This document shows positions 50,733 through 61,500 of a stretch of 64,000 bases of DNA, one piece after another. The stretch is from contig OZ014411.1 in the NCBI GenBank assembly GCA_963965975.1, positions 19,682,446 through 19,746,445 of the forward strand, read 5' to 3'. How positions within the stretch are numbered: the first letter of the stretch is position 1; each line of letters opens with the position of its first letter. The notes under the pieces were generated by a model. It did not search any database. It saw only the letters and a list, made by a program, of their open reading frames with translations, and had not been told where the DNA came from. The position numbers and the translations under genes were made by a program. The stretch comes from Xestospongia bergquistia. Taxonomy: Eukaryota; Porifera; Demospongiae; Haplosclerida; Petrosiidae.

Positions 50733-50933
50733 TTAATTGTAAAAAATATAAAAAACAAAGAAAATACATAATAAAATTATTGGTACATTAAGAAGTGTAA
50801 AGACAATAACAGATTGTCCACTCATCTTTTCACAATACCTACATAATGTAGAAAGAACAAGACATACATTAATGTACAAATTAAATGAACACCAGTTACA
50901 ATTAGTCAATTCATTAACAGATAATTCAATCAT
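50733..50933 (-). CDS. Hydrophobic-tailed open frame, possible exon
   Basis: A 66-codon frame ends with a strongly hydrophobic tail (VIVFTLLNVPIILLCIFFVF). A TATGTAG acceptor-like site precedes YCEKMSGQS. A second hydrophobic stretch on the same strand near 51060-50980 reads DDTIPAITLVAMMFLLAGFL before a stop. Either could be a terminal membrane-anchor exon of the TRIM-like gene upstream, but I could not find a splice path with consistent phase, so neither is certain. Confidence 0.25.
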   Translation of the reverse strand: MIELSVNELTNCNWCSFNLYINVCLVLSTLCRYCEKMSGQSVIVFTLLNVPIILLCIFFVFYIFYN

Positions 50934-51172
50934 TATTTCACTAGTTACTTTAAAAACAAAGACAAATCTACATACAGAGGAAGCCAGCTAAAAGAAACAT
51001 CATAGCAACCAAGGTAATAGCAGGGATAGTGTCATCATAATAGAGAGATGACACCAGATACATATACTAATATTGACTAGATATAGGAAAATGCATATCC
51101 CACTGTGGACTATGGATTATAATACTCTTAACACATAAATGTATAGTTCTATGAATATAATATCTAACTCAC

Positions 51173-52387
51173 TAGGAATGATAGAACATTTGTGTGTGTC
51201 ACTCCGTGGTCCTTCACCAACAGCATTACGACATTGTACACGAAAGTAATATGTTGCACCAGTAACAATACCAGAATATGAAAACTGACTATCTTGGACA
51301 CAGTAGATTTCTTCAAATGCATATCCTTTACAAAACCTTCCAATATTGATAGCATGATTATTGGATGTCTCTGTAGGCTCATCAGACAGTGTTGAATTAC
51401 TACTACTTGCATCTGTGGTTTGAGAACTCATTTGTGTATGAAGCTGTGGTGGTGGTGGTGGTTGAGAAACCTGTTGTTGTCCGTTTGGTCTGGGTGTGTC
51501 TTCATTGTCACTTAACATGCCACTTAAATTAGAACCAGACATAGGATCGTGCTCTGAATCACTTGGACTCTGAATATCTCTTGTATTAACTTTACTAGCT
51601 CCATCTTTTGTTAAAAGAGGAGGTAAACTCAAAAGTGCACCAGATGCTCTAGCAGCTGGAGTAGTTTGAGCTAACCTCACTGACTGTGGCAATACTGGTG
51701 TTTTCTGTAGTACCTGCCCTTGAGGAGTATTTGAGTTGAAGGTTTTCAGTTTTTCTTTATGGTCTTCCAGCTTACCATTGGAATCTTTCATATCAGGTGT
51801 TTGCATTGTAATTAAGGAGACATTGTGACTACTGCTGGTACGTAATGAGGCAGGTATTGATGGAAGATTACAACTTTTAATGTCACTAGATTGTGAGGTA
51901 CAGTCACTACTCCCATCTTGATGGTAACCACTGTCTTGAGAGAGGCCAGGAGAATTGGCACCAATATTCAAAAACTGTTTCTTAAAATTAACGAGCTTAT
52001 CCTTTTTGAATTTGAATGGTACATCAGCATAGCATTGAAGAGAGAATATAAGTGTTCCATCAGCTGTTACTTCTGCATTTTGGTCAGGTAACTCCCACCG
52101 TAAAACAATTAATGTAGAATGAACTGAGATGTTAGAGATGACAACTTTTCCTGGTAGCTGTAACACTGCTCCATGTTGATTTAATACTTGCTGTAATTTT
52201 GATGTCAATTCACTTTTTGGACGAAGGCCAACAGGTAAAAGTTGCATGTTGCTTTTTTGAGTATTATCTTCATTGTGAGGAGATGGTGTAAATGAAGCTG
52301 TTTGTTTCAATACATTATCTAAGACACTATCCATGTGTTTACGAGTGAGAAGAGCAGATATAGGATTGATCTCCAAGAGTCTCGTAA
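51173..52387 (-). CDS. FN3-containing exon of the TRIM-like gene
   Basis: An exon of 1215 bases with CACAG acceptor and GTGAGT donor. After a helical stretch (LLEINPISALLTRKH..) an FN3 first half is seen (PGKVVISNISVHST, RWELPDQ), then about 200 residues rich in Ser, Pro, Gln and Thr (with PPPPPQLH), then the FN3 second half: YSGIVTGATYYFRVQCRNAV and GEGPRSD. The FN3 fold therefore seems to be split by a long disordered insert. Confidence 0.78.
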
Positions 52388-55300
52388 CTGTGATGAAAGA
52401 AATCATGATTTTAATGATACACTTAATCTATTTTGTATAGTGACATGTGATGTTATTACCAATAAACACAAATAGTTTAACAATAGTCTTTGATGTGGTA
52501 TTGTTCAGTTATATATAAAATAGAGATAATTTACCTTCTTCTTTAGCAGCAATAGTCCTTGAGAGAGCAGCAGCTACTTCCATTCTTTGTTCTTGTAGTA
52601 TTTGCTCTCTTAGTTCCACTTGTTTATCTAAGAGACATAACAGTACAGCTTCTCGATGCTCCAATGCAGCTATTAGCTCATTACGTGTGTCTATGAAACA
52701 AAAGTATGATTGTAATAACTAGTTAGTAATAGAGTGGTTAAGCAATTGCTTCTAATTTTACATAGTGGTAGGAAGGGGGCTGAGGAGGATGAAGCCCCTA
52801 ATGTTTTTATACAGGAGCAGAGCCACCATCACTTGTACATATGTTTAATTGTATAAGCTAACACACATCAACCATTTCCTTTTGATCACTTCCTATCATG
52901 TAGTTAGCCCCCTTTGCTCCTTTCTCAATATTTATGGATCACCTATGTTCTATATGTACATGTAAATTTCAGAGTTAATGTTTATTTGATCACTTCCTAT
53001 CATGTAGTTAGCCCCCTTCCCTCCTTTCTCAATATTTATGGGTCACCTGTGTTCTATATGTACATGTAAATTTCAGAGTTAATGTTTATTTGTATGTTGT
53101 ATTACTAATTGTAAAACTACCATATGTCTACAGAATTGATAAAGGACAATTGTATGTGATGAACAACACAAAAAGGCCGACATAGAATAATCCTTACCCA
53201 TGAAATGTTTCTCTAATTTATCTTGTGACTCCATTGCTTTATTACGAATCTCCTGTTTCATTTTCGATTGAGATTGAGCTAGTTCATATAAAGATCCCTC
53301 TAGTTTTTTCATGTCATCCAGTTTTGTAGAGAGAGAATTACGATATGCTGTAGCAGAATTGTTCAATAGCTGATAGTTATGAAATTTATGTTGTCCATAA
53401 AATTTACATAAAACACACATGGGAAGACGCTCTGTTTCACAATAAAGCAAACAGCTCTGACCTGGATGTTTCTTACAAGTTGGTTGTGGTCGGGGCTTAA
53501 GCGTTATGGATACTGGTTTGTGTTTAGAACGAACTTTAGAACCAGTATGTTGTTGAAGGTTACATGATTCACAATACGATGCTGAGCATTCACTACAGTA
53601 CATTACAGCAGAGTTCTTTTCACACTCTGTACATCGATCTAGCTTGGAATTACTGATAACTGATGCAAAATCTTCACTTCCAATGAGATCTAAGATGGCT
53701 TCATTTTTAACAAAATCTTCTGGTCTACTTTGAGGCTCAATAGGAGTACATATACCACAGACACCGCATTTTAAAGATGGTGGATCATTCCATAATGCAC
53801 ATTCAAGACAGTTACTACAGAAGGAGTGCCCACAAAGCAATAGAAATGGCAAATGAACAAAATTGCTAAATTGAGAGTTACATGATGGACAGAGAGTAGC
53901 CATTAGCTTATCTCCCTGATAACCTTGTACTTTCAATAAATATGACATGCCTTCATCTAAGCTGTCTGTCTCACATGGATTAGGTTCAGTAATTGAGTTT
54001 TGGTGTTGACTCATGTGACGCTGAAAAGAGTTGGACGGATCTGAACTAATACGACTCGTTTGGGAAATAGTTTTTAACCCATCTCCTTTACCATAAGAGG
54101 TAGTTAACCTGAATGAGCTACGTGAGCCAGGACGAGAGAAATGTATAGCTCGAGGATGTGCACCTATTATAAAAAGACAATTATATAACACTCACTAAAT
54201 GCACAAAGAATTAACATATTAATTTCTTTTAATAGTTCAGCCAGATAAAACTATGTCAATAAATGAAAACTACAATGTATTCTCTTGATAATAAAATCCA
54301 TTAATTCTTATACCACAGAGTCATAAATATAAGGCTCTTTTTTACTTTTTAAATGAACATTGTGAATCCACACTATATAACATAGATATTACACTGAAGT
54401 AAATATCTAATTCTAATAATCTTTATAATTATAATCTCATGCACCTTGGATAAATCCAGCCTTCCCTCTATATCTTGATAGTGGTCTCTTTGATCTTTGG
54501 CTTGCGAGACGTGAGTGACCTTTAGGAGAGGTACTGCTGCCACTAGATCGTCGACCATATGTAGAATTTAAGATTTGACTGTTTTCTAAGGAGTCCATAG
54601 GCCCAGAAACTGGAGCTACTTCAATTGCTATAAAGAAATGGACAAAAGATCAATTTTGTTTCTAGAAAGCAAGGAGTTATACTAGCCTCGTACCCAGGCT
54701 TTCGTGATAGAAAAGAAAGCCTGGGTACGAGGCTAGGAGTTATACCTAACATTTCAAGTAAAGATATAGATATTATATTTTAAAATGATTTACTGCATTA
54801 CCAGTCTTCTTCTTCTTGGGTCTTCCTCTAGCAGGAGGAATAGTTATTACTGGTTCTAGTGCAGTGATTCAGCTACTAAGCAAAAAGGTATAATAGTTAT
54901 ACATTAAAGTACTTACCAGTCTTCTTGGGTCTTCCTCTAGTAAGAGGAATAGTTATTACTGGTTCTAGTGCAGTGGCTCAGCTACTAAGCAATAGAGTAT
55001 AATAGTTATACATTAAAGTACTTACCAGTCTTCTTCTTGGGTCTTCCTCTAGCAGGAGGAACAGTCAGTACTGGTTCTATGTCACTTAACTCCAGTGACT
55101 CAGCTACTAAGCTATAGAGTATAATAGTTATACATTAAAATACTTACCAGTCTTCTTGGATCTTCCTCTAGTGGAAGGAACAGTTATTACTGGTTCTAGT
55201 CCAGTGGTTCAGATACTAAGTATAATAGTTATACATTAAAGTACTTACCATTCTTCTTCTTGGGTCTTCCTCTAGTAGGAGGAACAGTTATTACTGGTTC

Positions 55301-57801
55301 TATGTCACTTAATTCCAGTGGCTCAACTACTAAGCTATAGAGTATAATAGTTATACATTAAAACACTTACCAGTCTTCTTGGGTCTTCCTCTAGTAGGAG
55401 GAATAGTTATTACTGGTTCTAGTGCAGTGGCTCAGCTACTAAGCAATAGAGTATAATAGTTATACATTGAAGTACTTACCAGTCTTCTTCTTGGGTCTTC
55501 CTCTAGCAGGAGGAACAGTCAGTACTGGTTCTATGTCACTTAACTCCAGTGACTCAGCTACTAAGCTATAGAGTATAATAGTTATACATTAAAATACTTA
55601 CCAGTCTTCTTGGATCTTCCTCTAGTGGAAGGAACAGTTATTACTGGTTCTAGTCCAGTGGTTCAGATACTAAGTATAATAGTTATACATTAAAGTACTT
55701 ACCATTCTTCTTCTTGGGTCTTCCTCTAGTAGGAGGAACAGTTATTACTGGTTCTATGTCACTTAATTCCAGTGGCTCAACTACTAAGCTATAGAGTATA
55801 ATAGTTATACATTAAAACACTTACCAGTCTTCTTCTTGGGTCTTCATTTAGCAGGAGGAACAGTTGTTACTGGTTCTATGTCCAGTGGCTCAGCTACTAA
55901 CCAATAGAGTATAATAGTTATACATTAAAGTACTTACCAGTCTTCTTCTTCTTGGGTCTTCCTCTAGTAAGAGGAACAGTTAGTACTTGTTCTATGTCAC
56001 TTAACTCCAGTGGCTCAGCTACTAAGCAATAGAGTATAATAGTTATACATTAATGTACTTACCAGTCTTCTTCTTGGGTCTTCCTCTAGTAGGAGGAACA
56101 GTCAGTACTGGTTCTATGTCACTTAACTCCAGTGACTCAGCTACTAAGCTATAGAGTATAATAGTTATACATTAAAATACTTACCAGTCTTCTTGGATCT
56201 TCCTCTAGTGGAAGGAACAGTTATTACTGGTTCTAGTCCAGTGGTTCAGATACTAAGTATAATAGTTATACATTAAAGTATTTACCATTCTTCTTCTTGG
56301 GTCTTCCTCTAGTAGGAGGAACAGTTATTACTGGTTCTATGTCACTTAATTCCAGTGGCTCAGCTACTAAGCAATAGAGTATAATAGTTATACATTAAAG
56401 TACTTACCAGTCTTCTTCTTGGGTCTTACTCTATCTAGTAGGAGGAACAGTCAGTACTAGTTCTATGTCACAGTGGCTCAGCTACTAAGGAATAGAGTAT
56501 AATAGTTATACATTAAAGTACTTACCATTCTTCTTGGGTCTTCCTCTAGTAGGAGGAGCAGTTACTACTGGTTCTAGTCCAGTGGCTCAGCTACTAAGCA
56601 ATAGAGTATAATAGTTATATATTAAAGTACTTACCATTCTTCTTCTTGGATCTTCCTCTAGCAGGAGGAACAGTTAGTACTGGTTCTATGTCACTTAACC
56701 ATTCTTACTTCTAGTACATACCATTCTTCTTCTTGGGTCTTCCTCTAACAGTTAGTACTGGTTCTTCTAACCAATAGAGTATAATAGTTATACATTAAAG
56801 AACTTACCAGTCTTCTTCTTCTTGGGTCTTCCTCTAGTAAGAGGAACAGTTAGTACTTGTTCTATGTCACTTAACTCCAGTGGCTCAGCTACTAAGCAAT
56901 AGAGTATAATAGTTATACATTAAAGTACTTACCAGTCTTCTTCTTGGGTCTTACTCTAGTAGGAGGAACAGTCAGTACTAGTTCTATGTCACAGTGGCTC
57001 AGCTACTAAGGAATAGAGAATAATAGTTATGTATTAAAGTATTTACCAGTCTTCTTCTTGGGTCTTCGTCTAACAGGAGGAACAGTTATTACTGGCTCAG
57101 CTACTAAGCAATAGAGTAAATAGTTATACATTAAAGTACTTACCAGTCTTCTTCTTAAATCTTTCTCTAGTAGGAGGACCAGTTAGTACTGGTTCAATGT
57201 CACTTAACTCCAGTGGCTCAGCTACTAAGCAATAGAGTAAAATAGTTAGATATTAAAGTACTTACCAGTCTTCTTCTTGGGTCTTCCTCTAGTAAGAGGA
57301 ACAGTTAGTACTTGTTCTATGTCACTTAACTCCAGTGGCTCAGCTACTAAGCAATAGAGTATAATAGTTATACATTAAAGTACTTACCAGTCTTCTTCTT
57401 GGGTCTTACTCTAGTAGGAGGAACAGTCAGTACTAGTTCTATGTCACAGTGGCTCAGCTACTAAGGAATAGAGAATAATAGTTATGTATTAAAGTATTTA
57501 CCAGTCTTCTTCTTGGGTCTTCGTCTAACAGGAGGAACAGTTATTACTGGCTCAGCTACTAAGCAATAGAGTAAATAGTTATACATTAAAGTACTTACCA
57601 GTCTTCTTCTTAAATCTTTCTCTAGTAGGAGGACCAGTTAGTACTGGTTCAATGTCACTTAACTCCAGTGGCTCAGCTACTAAGCAATAGAGTAAAATAG
57701 TTAGATATTAAAGTACTTACCAGTCTTCTTCTTGGGTCTTCCTCTAGTAAGAGGAACAGTTAGTACTGGTTCTACGTCCCTTATCTCCAGTGGCTCATCT
57801 A
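51173..57801 (-). CDS. AT-hook array - TRIM-like (RING/B-box/coiled-coil/FN3) protein
   Basis: The recognised exons share symmetric phase 1 junctions: the AT-hook micro-exons (57801-54802), then 54627-54445, 54163-53198, 52690-52535 and 52387-51173. They give, in order, repeated AT-hooks (TRGRPKKKT), a basic Ser/Arg-rich linker, a C3HC4 RING, two B-boxes, a coiled coil and an FN3 domain. The RING-B1-B2-coiled-coil-FN3 order is that of class I TRIM ubiquitin ligases (MID/TRIM9-like). No SPRY domain was found after the FN3. AT-hooks bind the minor groove of AT-rich DNA, so a chromatin-bound ubiquitin ligase is the inference. The 5' exon is missing, because the array is cut off by a transposase relic at 57813. 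The 3' end beyond 51173 is unresolved. Confidence 0.75.
52535..52690 (-). CDS. Coiled-coil exon of the TRIM-like gene
   Basis: A 156-base exon: TRNELIAALEHREAVLLCLL, then DKQVELREQILQEQRMEV, ending RTIAAKEE. Heptad-like leucine spacing continues the coiled coil started in the previous exon. Confidence 0.82.
52881..53090. repeat. Tandem pair of 104-bp intronic repeats
   Basis: The block from tttgatcacttcctatcatg to gttaatgtttatttg occurs twice in a row with few differences. Confidence 0.9.
53198..54163 (-). CDS. RING and B-box exon of the TRIM-like gene
   Basis: A 966-base exon. The RING reads LCPSCNSQF, then CGHSFCSNCLECAL and LKCGVCG (C3HC4 spacing). B-box 1: CTECEKNSAVMYCSECSASY, CESCNLQQH. 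B-box 2: CKKHPGQSCLLYCETERLPM, CVLCKFYGQHKFHNYQLL. The start of the coiled coil follows (KLDDMKKLEGSLYELAQSQS). The RING is the E3 ligase module and the B-boxes assist oligomerisation. All zinc ligands visible to me are intact. The upstream Arg/Ser-rich part (HFSRPGSRSSFRLTTSYGKG) is disordered. Confidence 0.9.
54445..54627 (-). CDS. Basic linker exon of the TRIM-like gene
   Basis: A 183-base exon: IEVAPVSGPMDSLENSQILN, then a basic stretch YGRRSSGSSTSPKGHSRL and RSKRPLSRYRGK. It joins the AT-hook exons (phase 1) to the RING exon (the split codon gives Gly). It may serve as a nuclear localisation signal. Confidence 0.72.
54683..54735. mobile_element. 53-bp perfect foldback with 10-bp flanking repeat
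   Basis: Arms of at least 21 bases (tagcctcgtacccaggcttt and its reverse complement) flank an 11-base loop. On both sides lies ggagttatac (54673-54682 and 54736-54745), which looks like a target-site duplication. It lies in the intron just after the last AT-hook exon. Confidence 0.8.
54802..57801 (-). repeat. Tandem array of about 27 AT-hook micro-exons
   Basis: Units of about 95-125 bases, each with an acceptor, a 50-85-base exon and a GTAAGT donor. The consensus exon reads (V)AEPLELSDIEPVLTVPPT followed by RGRPKKKT. By eye 15 units keep the RGRP core; others read RGRS, RVRP, RRRP or RERF, and two (near 55840 and 56425) have in-frame stops. Shorter units have a stop if entered at the upstream TTAG but stay open from a second acceptor, (A/C)TAG|AACC. 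All exons begin with two bases and end with one base of a split codon, so any number can be skipped or added without a frameshift. Blocks of three to four units repeat about every 454-459 bases. Confidence 0.88.
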
Positions 57802-57812
57802 CTAAGCAATAG

Positions 57813-58680
57813 AAAAAAGCTGGGAAAATTCATACTTAGATACACATCTTACTGGATTATTAACAGTAAAATTGTAACACACCTCTCTCCAAGCTAACTT
57901 AAGTGGTGAAAAGGCTCCCTTATCAAGCAGTTGAGTAAGGTGAGTAGTGTTAGGAGGTAATGCAAATATAATAATCTGATGTTGCTTGAATAATGTATGG
58001 CAGTAATGACTGGAGTGGCCATCTAAAATAAGTAATAACGGACGTGACAATGGACCATAAACCAAAAAATGGTTGAAGAACCAATCTGAAAACAGACCTC
58101 TGACAATCCTCCTGTTTGCTGACAAACCATACAATGTGCTTAGCACTTCAACAACAGTCAATTGAGGATTCAGTGTCTTTCTATCGAAAATAACAAAAGC
58201 CTGAGGCACTAGTGCAAACAAGCACGGTAATCTGGGATTTGGTGTCACTTGTCAAATGAGAAACAGCTTTTGTTCATGCAGTGCAAACAACTTTAGGAGC
58301 AATAGCAAAGCCAATCTTGTCACAGTTGAAGATGATGCTAGCCTTATCAAAGATGTTATTAGCTTCAAGTGTCTCTTCAAGCTTATCAAAGTAGCACTCT
58401 ATCGTATCTGCATCAGTGACAATGGCTCTTGCTACTGATAATGGTACAGCTGTTCTCAATGTCAGTGAAGGGTGTTGTCTAAGAAAGGCTACACATTGGA
58501 AACTTGGGTCTTGATACCCTTTGAATCAACAACTTGAACAGTACTCAGCACATGCTTTCGAGTATATGGGTAACCTATTCTACAATGAACCTTGTTCAAC
58601 AGCAGCAATAGCCCTCTCTGGCCCAACTTTGTCATAGCTTTGGTAAGTTCCTCTACCAATCACTGCTGAATACGTAGGTG
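57813..58680 (-). pseudogene. pogo/Tigger-like DDE transposase relic
   Basis: Broken frames contain a psq-like N-terminus (YQSYDKVGPERAIAAVEQGS) and FLRQHPSLTLRTAVPLSVAR, then IFNCDKIGF (D kept, E of CDETGF lost), LILDGHSSHY (second D) and LPPNTTHLTQLLDKGAFSPL (third D). These are the hallmarks of pogo/Tigger/jerky-type DDE transposases. Stops and frameshifts separate the parts. The 3' end (EFSQLFSIA) runs directly into the AT-hook array at 57812, leaving no terminal inverted repeat there, so a rearrangement truncated it. Confidence 0.88.
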
Positions 58681-58699
58681 TTGGTGTAGGTGATTGACT

Positions 58700-59300
58700 T
58701 GAGTTGCCACAAATTATATACTGATGGAAGCAAGGATATTGTAACATGAAGATATAATATAAAGTACAAAGATATGTAATTTAGTGTAGACAACCATACA
58801 TAAAATGACAGTTATGTGCACTATATAGCCTTGTGCTTGTAAACTAGCTACAATGACTGACAATAGTGAGGGCATACCTCTTCTAATGCCTGAAAAGGAG
58901 GAGACATCTCTTAGTCCATTCTCTGTCTTTGTTGGTAGCTGTGCACCCAAAACCACTCAATTAACAACTTTGCAAAAGGGTACATGAATGTTCACCGTAG
59001 TCGGACACTATAGAGGCCACGTGACCCTTCAATTAAAACGATATGAAATCACTGGTTACTAAAGTTAGAAGCGGCTAGCTTTGCCTTACTGAAACTTTAA
59101 ACAAAAAATATAAGGCTTTATGGTCTACGTATGATCTATGATAAGGCTAAAGTAGTAGGCAGAGCCTGCACATAGTGATTGATGTAGGAGAGATCTGAGT
59201 GAGAAGTACAAGAGAAAGTGATAATGACCTAAAATGAACATTATCGTAAGAAACATGACAATTTCTATACCTGACAAAGACAGACAAGCAGAGACAGAGC
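58700..59300. other. No recognised gene
   Basis: Short interval between the transposase relic and the second segmental copy. A minus-strand stretch with MSPPFQALEE before a GTATGC donor near 58907-58878 could be a first exon of a gene on that strand, but its phase does not match the AT-hook exons. Confidence 0.4.
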
Positions 59301-60459
59301 AATCCGAACAAGGCACATGGCATGACCAGAAACCGGATATGATCGGTTCTACTTCAGTAATTATAACTGTTTCATGTTGGAAGTGATGCTGCGGCTTGTC
59401 TCACTATGAGAAACGTTAGCTGAATGATAGACAAATGTTATGAGAAAACAATCTCTGGAGCTCTTTATATTTTCTTGATTTCGTGAGCACTGTCCGAAGA
59501 TCGATGAAAATGTTCGATGTTACAGGTCTTCTGACGCTTCGTTTGTGAGCTTGTAACTTTGTTTCTAGTTGAACCTGGAATCTGTTTGTTTGTACAATAG
59601 TGCATATGTATGTGTTTTACTTGGTGATAAAACATGAAACAAATAGCAAATGTAGTTTGGAAGATACAAGCGTCCGAAGATTGATCCGTCACTCTTGGTA
59701 AGAAGCTGGACAAATTAAAAGCCAAACTTCTCAGCTTATTTAGAAGTTTAGCATGTGATACACTTTCAGAGGCTTTCTATAATTGAGGAAGATAGCACAA
59801 ACATCAACTACCTTCAAAATACTTTAATTGTTCATATACAGTAGATATAAAGGCTATCACTGTAGAGCAAGGGGACTTGTGCTTGTCATCAGCATCATAG
59901 CCACTTCAATGTTAACAATGAAAATTGGAATGTACATTTTCCACAAATACACATAGTATCTGTAGTTAGGACTGGTCCTGCTGTTAGTCAATAATTTATT
60001 CAGGAAGATATTGCCCATGCAAATGAAATGGTTAATAACAATGCATGAGGTAGACCACTATAATGTATATTAAAAGTGATTAGTCAGTTGACTAAAGCAA
60101 AGATCATAAACAATACACTGATTAAATCCAAGTTCCAGTACTGTAATGGTATTTACTTGTCACAATTATTCCTGTAGTGTCATTTCATAAAGGAATTTTG
60201 TTGCATGCAACAGACATCATCTTGAATAATACTCAATAGAAGAGGTTGGTGGATATTTTGTTGTTTTTGTTAATATATTTTATGATAAGTCTACATACAC
60301 TGGTAATAAAACTTACTGCTACATTTTTCTTCATGGACAGATAGTGAGTTAAAATTGTTTTCCAAGGTTTCTTATATGGAGGTAGATTACAGAGATATGG
60401 GTCTGAATGAAAACAAATGAATTTTTATTATTAGTAATTATTTTACACATAATAGTGTT

Positions 60460-60860
60460 AATAATTATCAATTAAATTTGCTTATTTCTCACTTGAACAG
60501 TCTCCATGAATATACACAATGTCCCTTCTCCTCATCAATAACCTGTCCATAAAGACAATAACAACCAGGAACGTTGTCAATAGTACAATGAAAGTGAAAT
60601 GTTGTACATGTACAAGAAATTCTTCTACTTGTTTTATAAATCTGGCCTTCAATAGAGCATTCTAAAATTTAACAAAACAGCAATTAATAGTCTGTAGTAT
60701 GTCAGTGATAATACTTGCACATATAGGATGACTACATTAGTCATTAGAAGATTTAATAATGTTAGAACAGTTCTGAGATATAGGTTCACAAGGAAGACAT
60801 GGACACTCATTAGAATAGACACACCTATTAGAAGTCCCATCTAGTACCTGTAGTAATATA
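60460..60860 (-). CDS. Cysteine-rich TIL/VWF-like exons, partial gene
   Basis: On the minus strand an acceptor (TATTACTACAG) precedes a stretch with NRCVYSNECPCLPCEPISQN, a pattern close to the end of a TIL domain. After a second acceptor (TTAAATTTTAG) follows CSIEGQIYKTSRRISCTCTT, then GCYCLYGQVIDEEKGHCVYS and a stop. The C-x-I-x-G-x-x-Y...C-x-C arrangement resembles the TIL-associated segments of von Willebrand-factor-like secreted proteins. The first stretch runs into a stop (after SSND) before a clear donor, so the gene may be partial or dead. Confidence 0.4.
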
Positions 60861-61089
60861 CAACAATCACTGATATACAACTATATATATAGAGAGAGTT
60901 AAATCATCAATATTTACAAAAATCATTAATATAATATTATAAAACTGATGGTACAATATAAGAAGCAGTGATCAATGGATCCACTATGTTAAATGTATTG
61001 CTACTGTCAACAAATTAAATGATTCAGCTAAGATTTTATGTTATATGCTTGATAGATAGAAAGACTCAAAGGCATATAAAAAGGTGGTC

Positions 61090-61500
61090 AGTGTTCACCA
61101 TTGCACTTCCTTAAAATAAGTTTTGACAGCTTATCATTGACAGCACGAGAAGCACTTCTCTCTAAAGATGTTGTAGTAGATTAAGATGAATTAGGAGAAG
61201 TCATTCTACACCCAATCTGAGGTTCTTCTAGAACCCCACCATTAAGTATTCAGGCACCTTCATTAGTTAAGGCCATCACTAAATCAATCATAGTGATTTG
61301 TAAATTTACCAACATTGATCTGATAACTCCATCTCTTCAGTGAAGTCATTTTTTTACCTCTATCCTTAACTCTAAAATCGCTTTGTCAAGTTGTTGGAGG
61401 ATATTTGTCTTCACTTGTAGAACTGTTTTGATTTATTGAGGCTTTGAAAATGAGGCCTCAATGGTGTAATGGTGTTGAGAACTGAAGATGTGTGAACAGC
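61090..61500 (-). pseudogene. BEL/Pao-like gag relic, copy 2
   Basis: Counterpart of 1915-2300. The coiled-coil part and KLSKLILRKCNG are both recognisable but interrupted. Confidence 0.4.

Noticed and set aside
53079-53197. C-terminal extension KDYSMSAFLCC after the RING/B-box exon
   Set aside because: It follows a GTAAGG donor, and the next coiled-coil exon joins in phase, so it is intron read-through.
57802-58248. An intact 148-residue transposase gene
   Set aside because: It is only the C-terminal part of a pogo-like transposase. The N-terminal parts lie in other frames with stops, and the 3' end is cut by the AT-hook array.
59940-60060. Aldehyde-dehydrogenase-like stretch (EDIAHANEM...NNNA) in both segmental copies near 1190 and 60005
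   Set aside because: Short, interrupted by stops and lacking any catalytic motif. The resemblance is probably chance.
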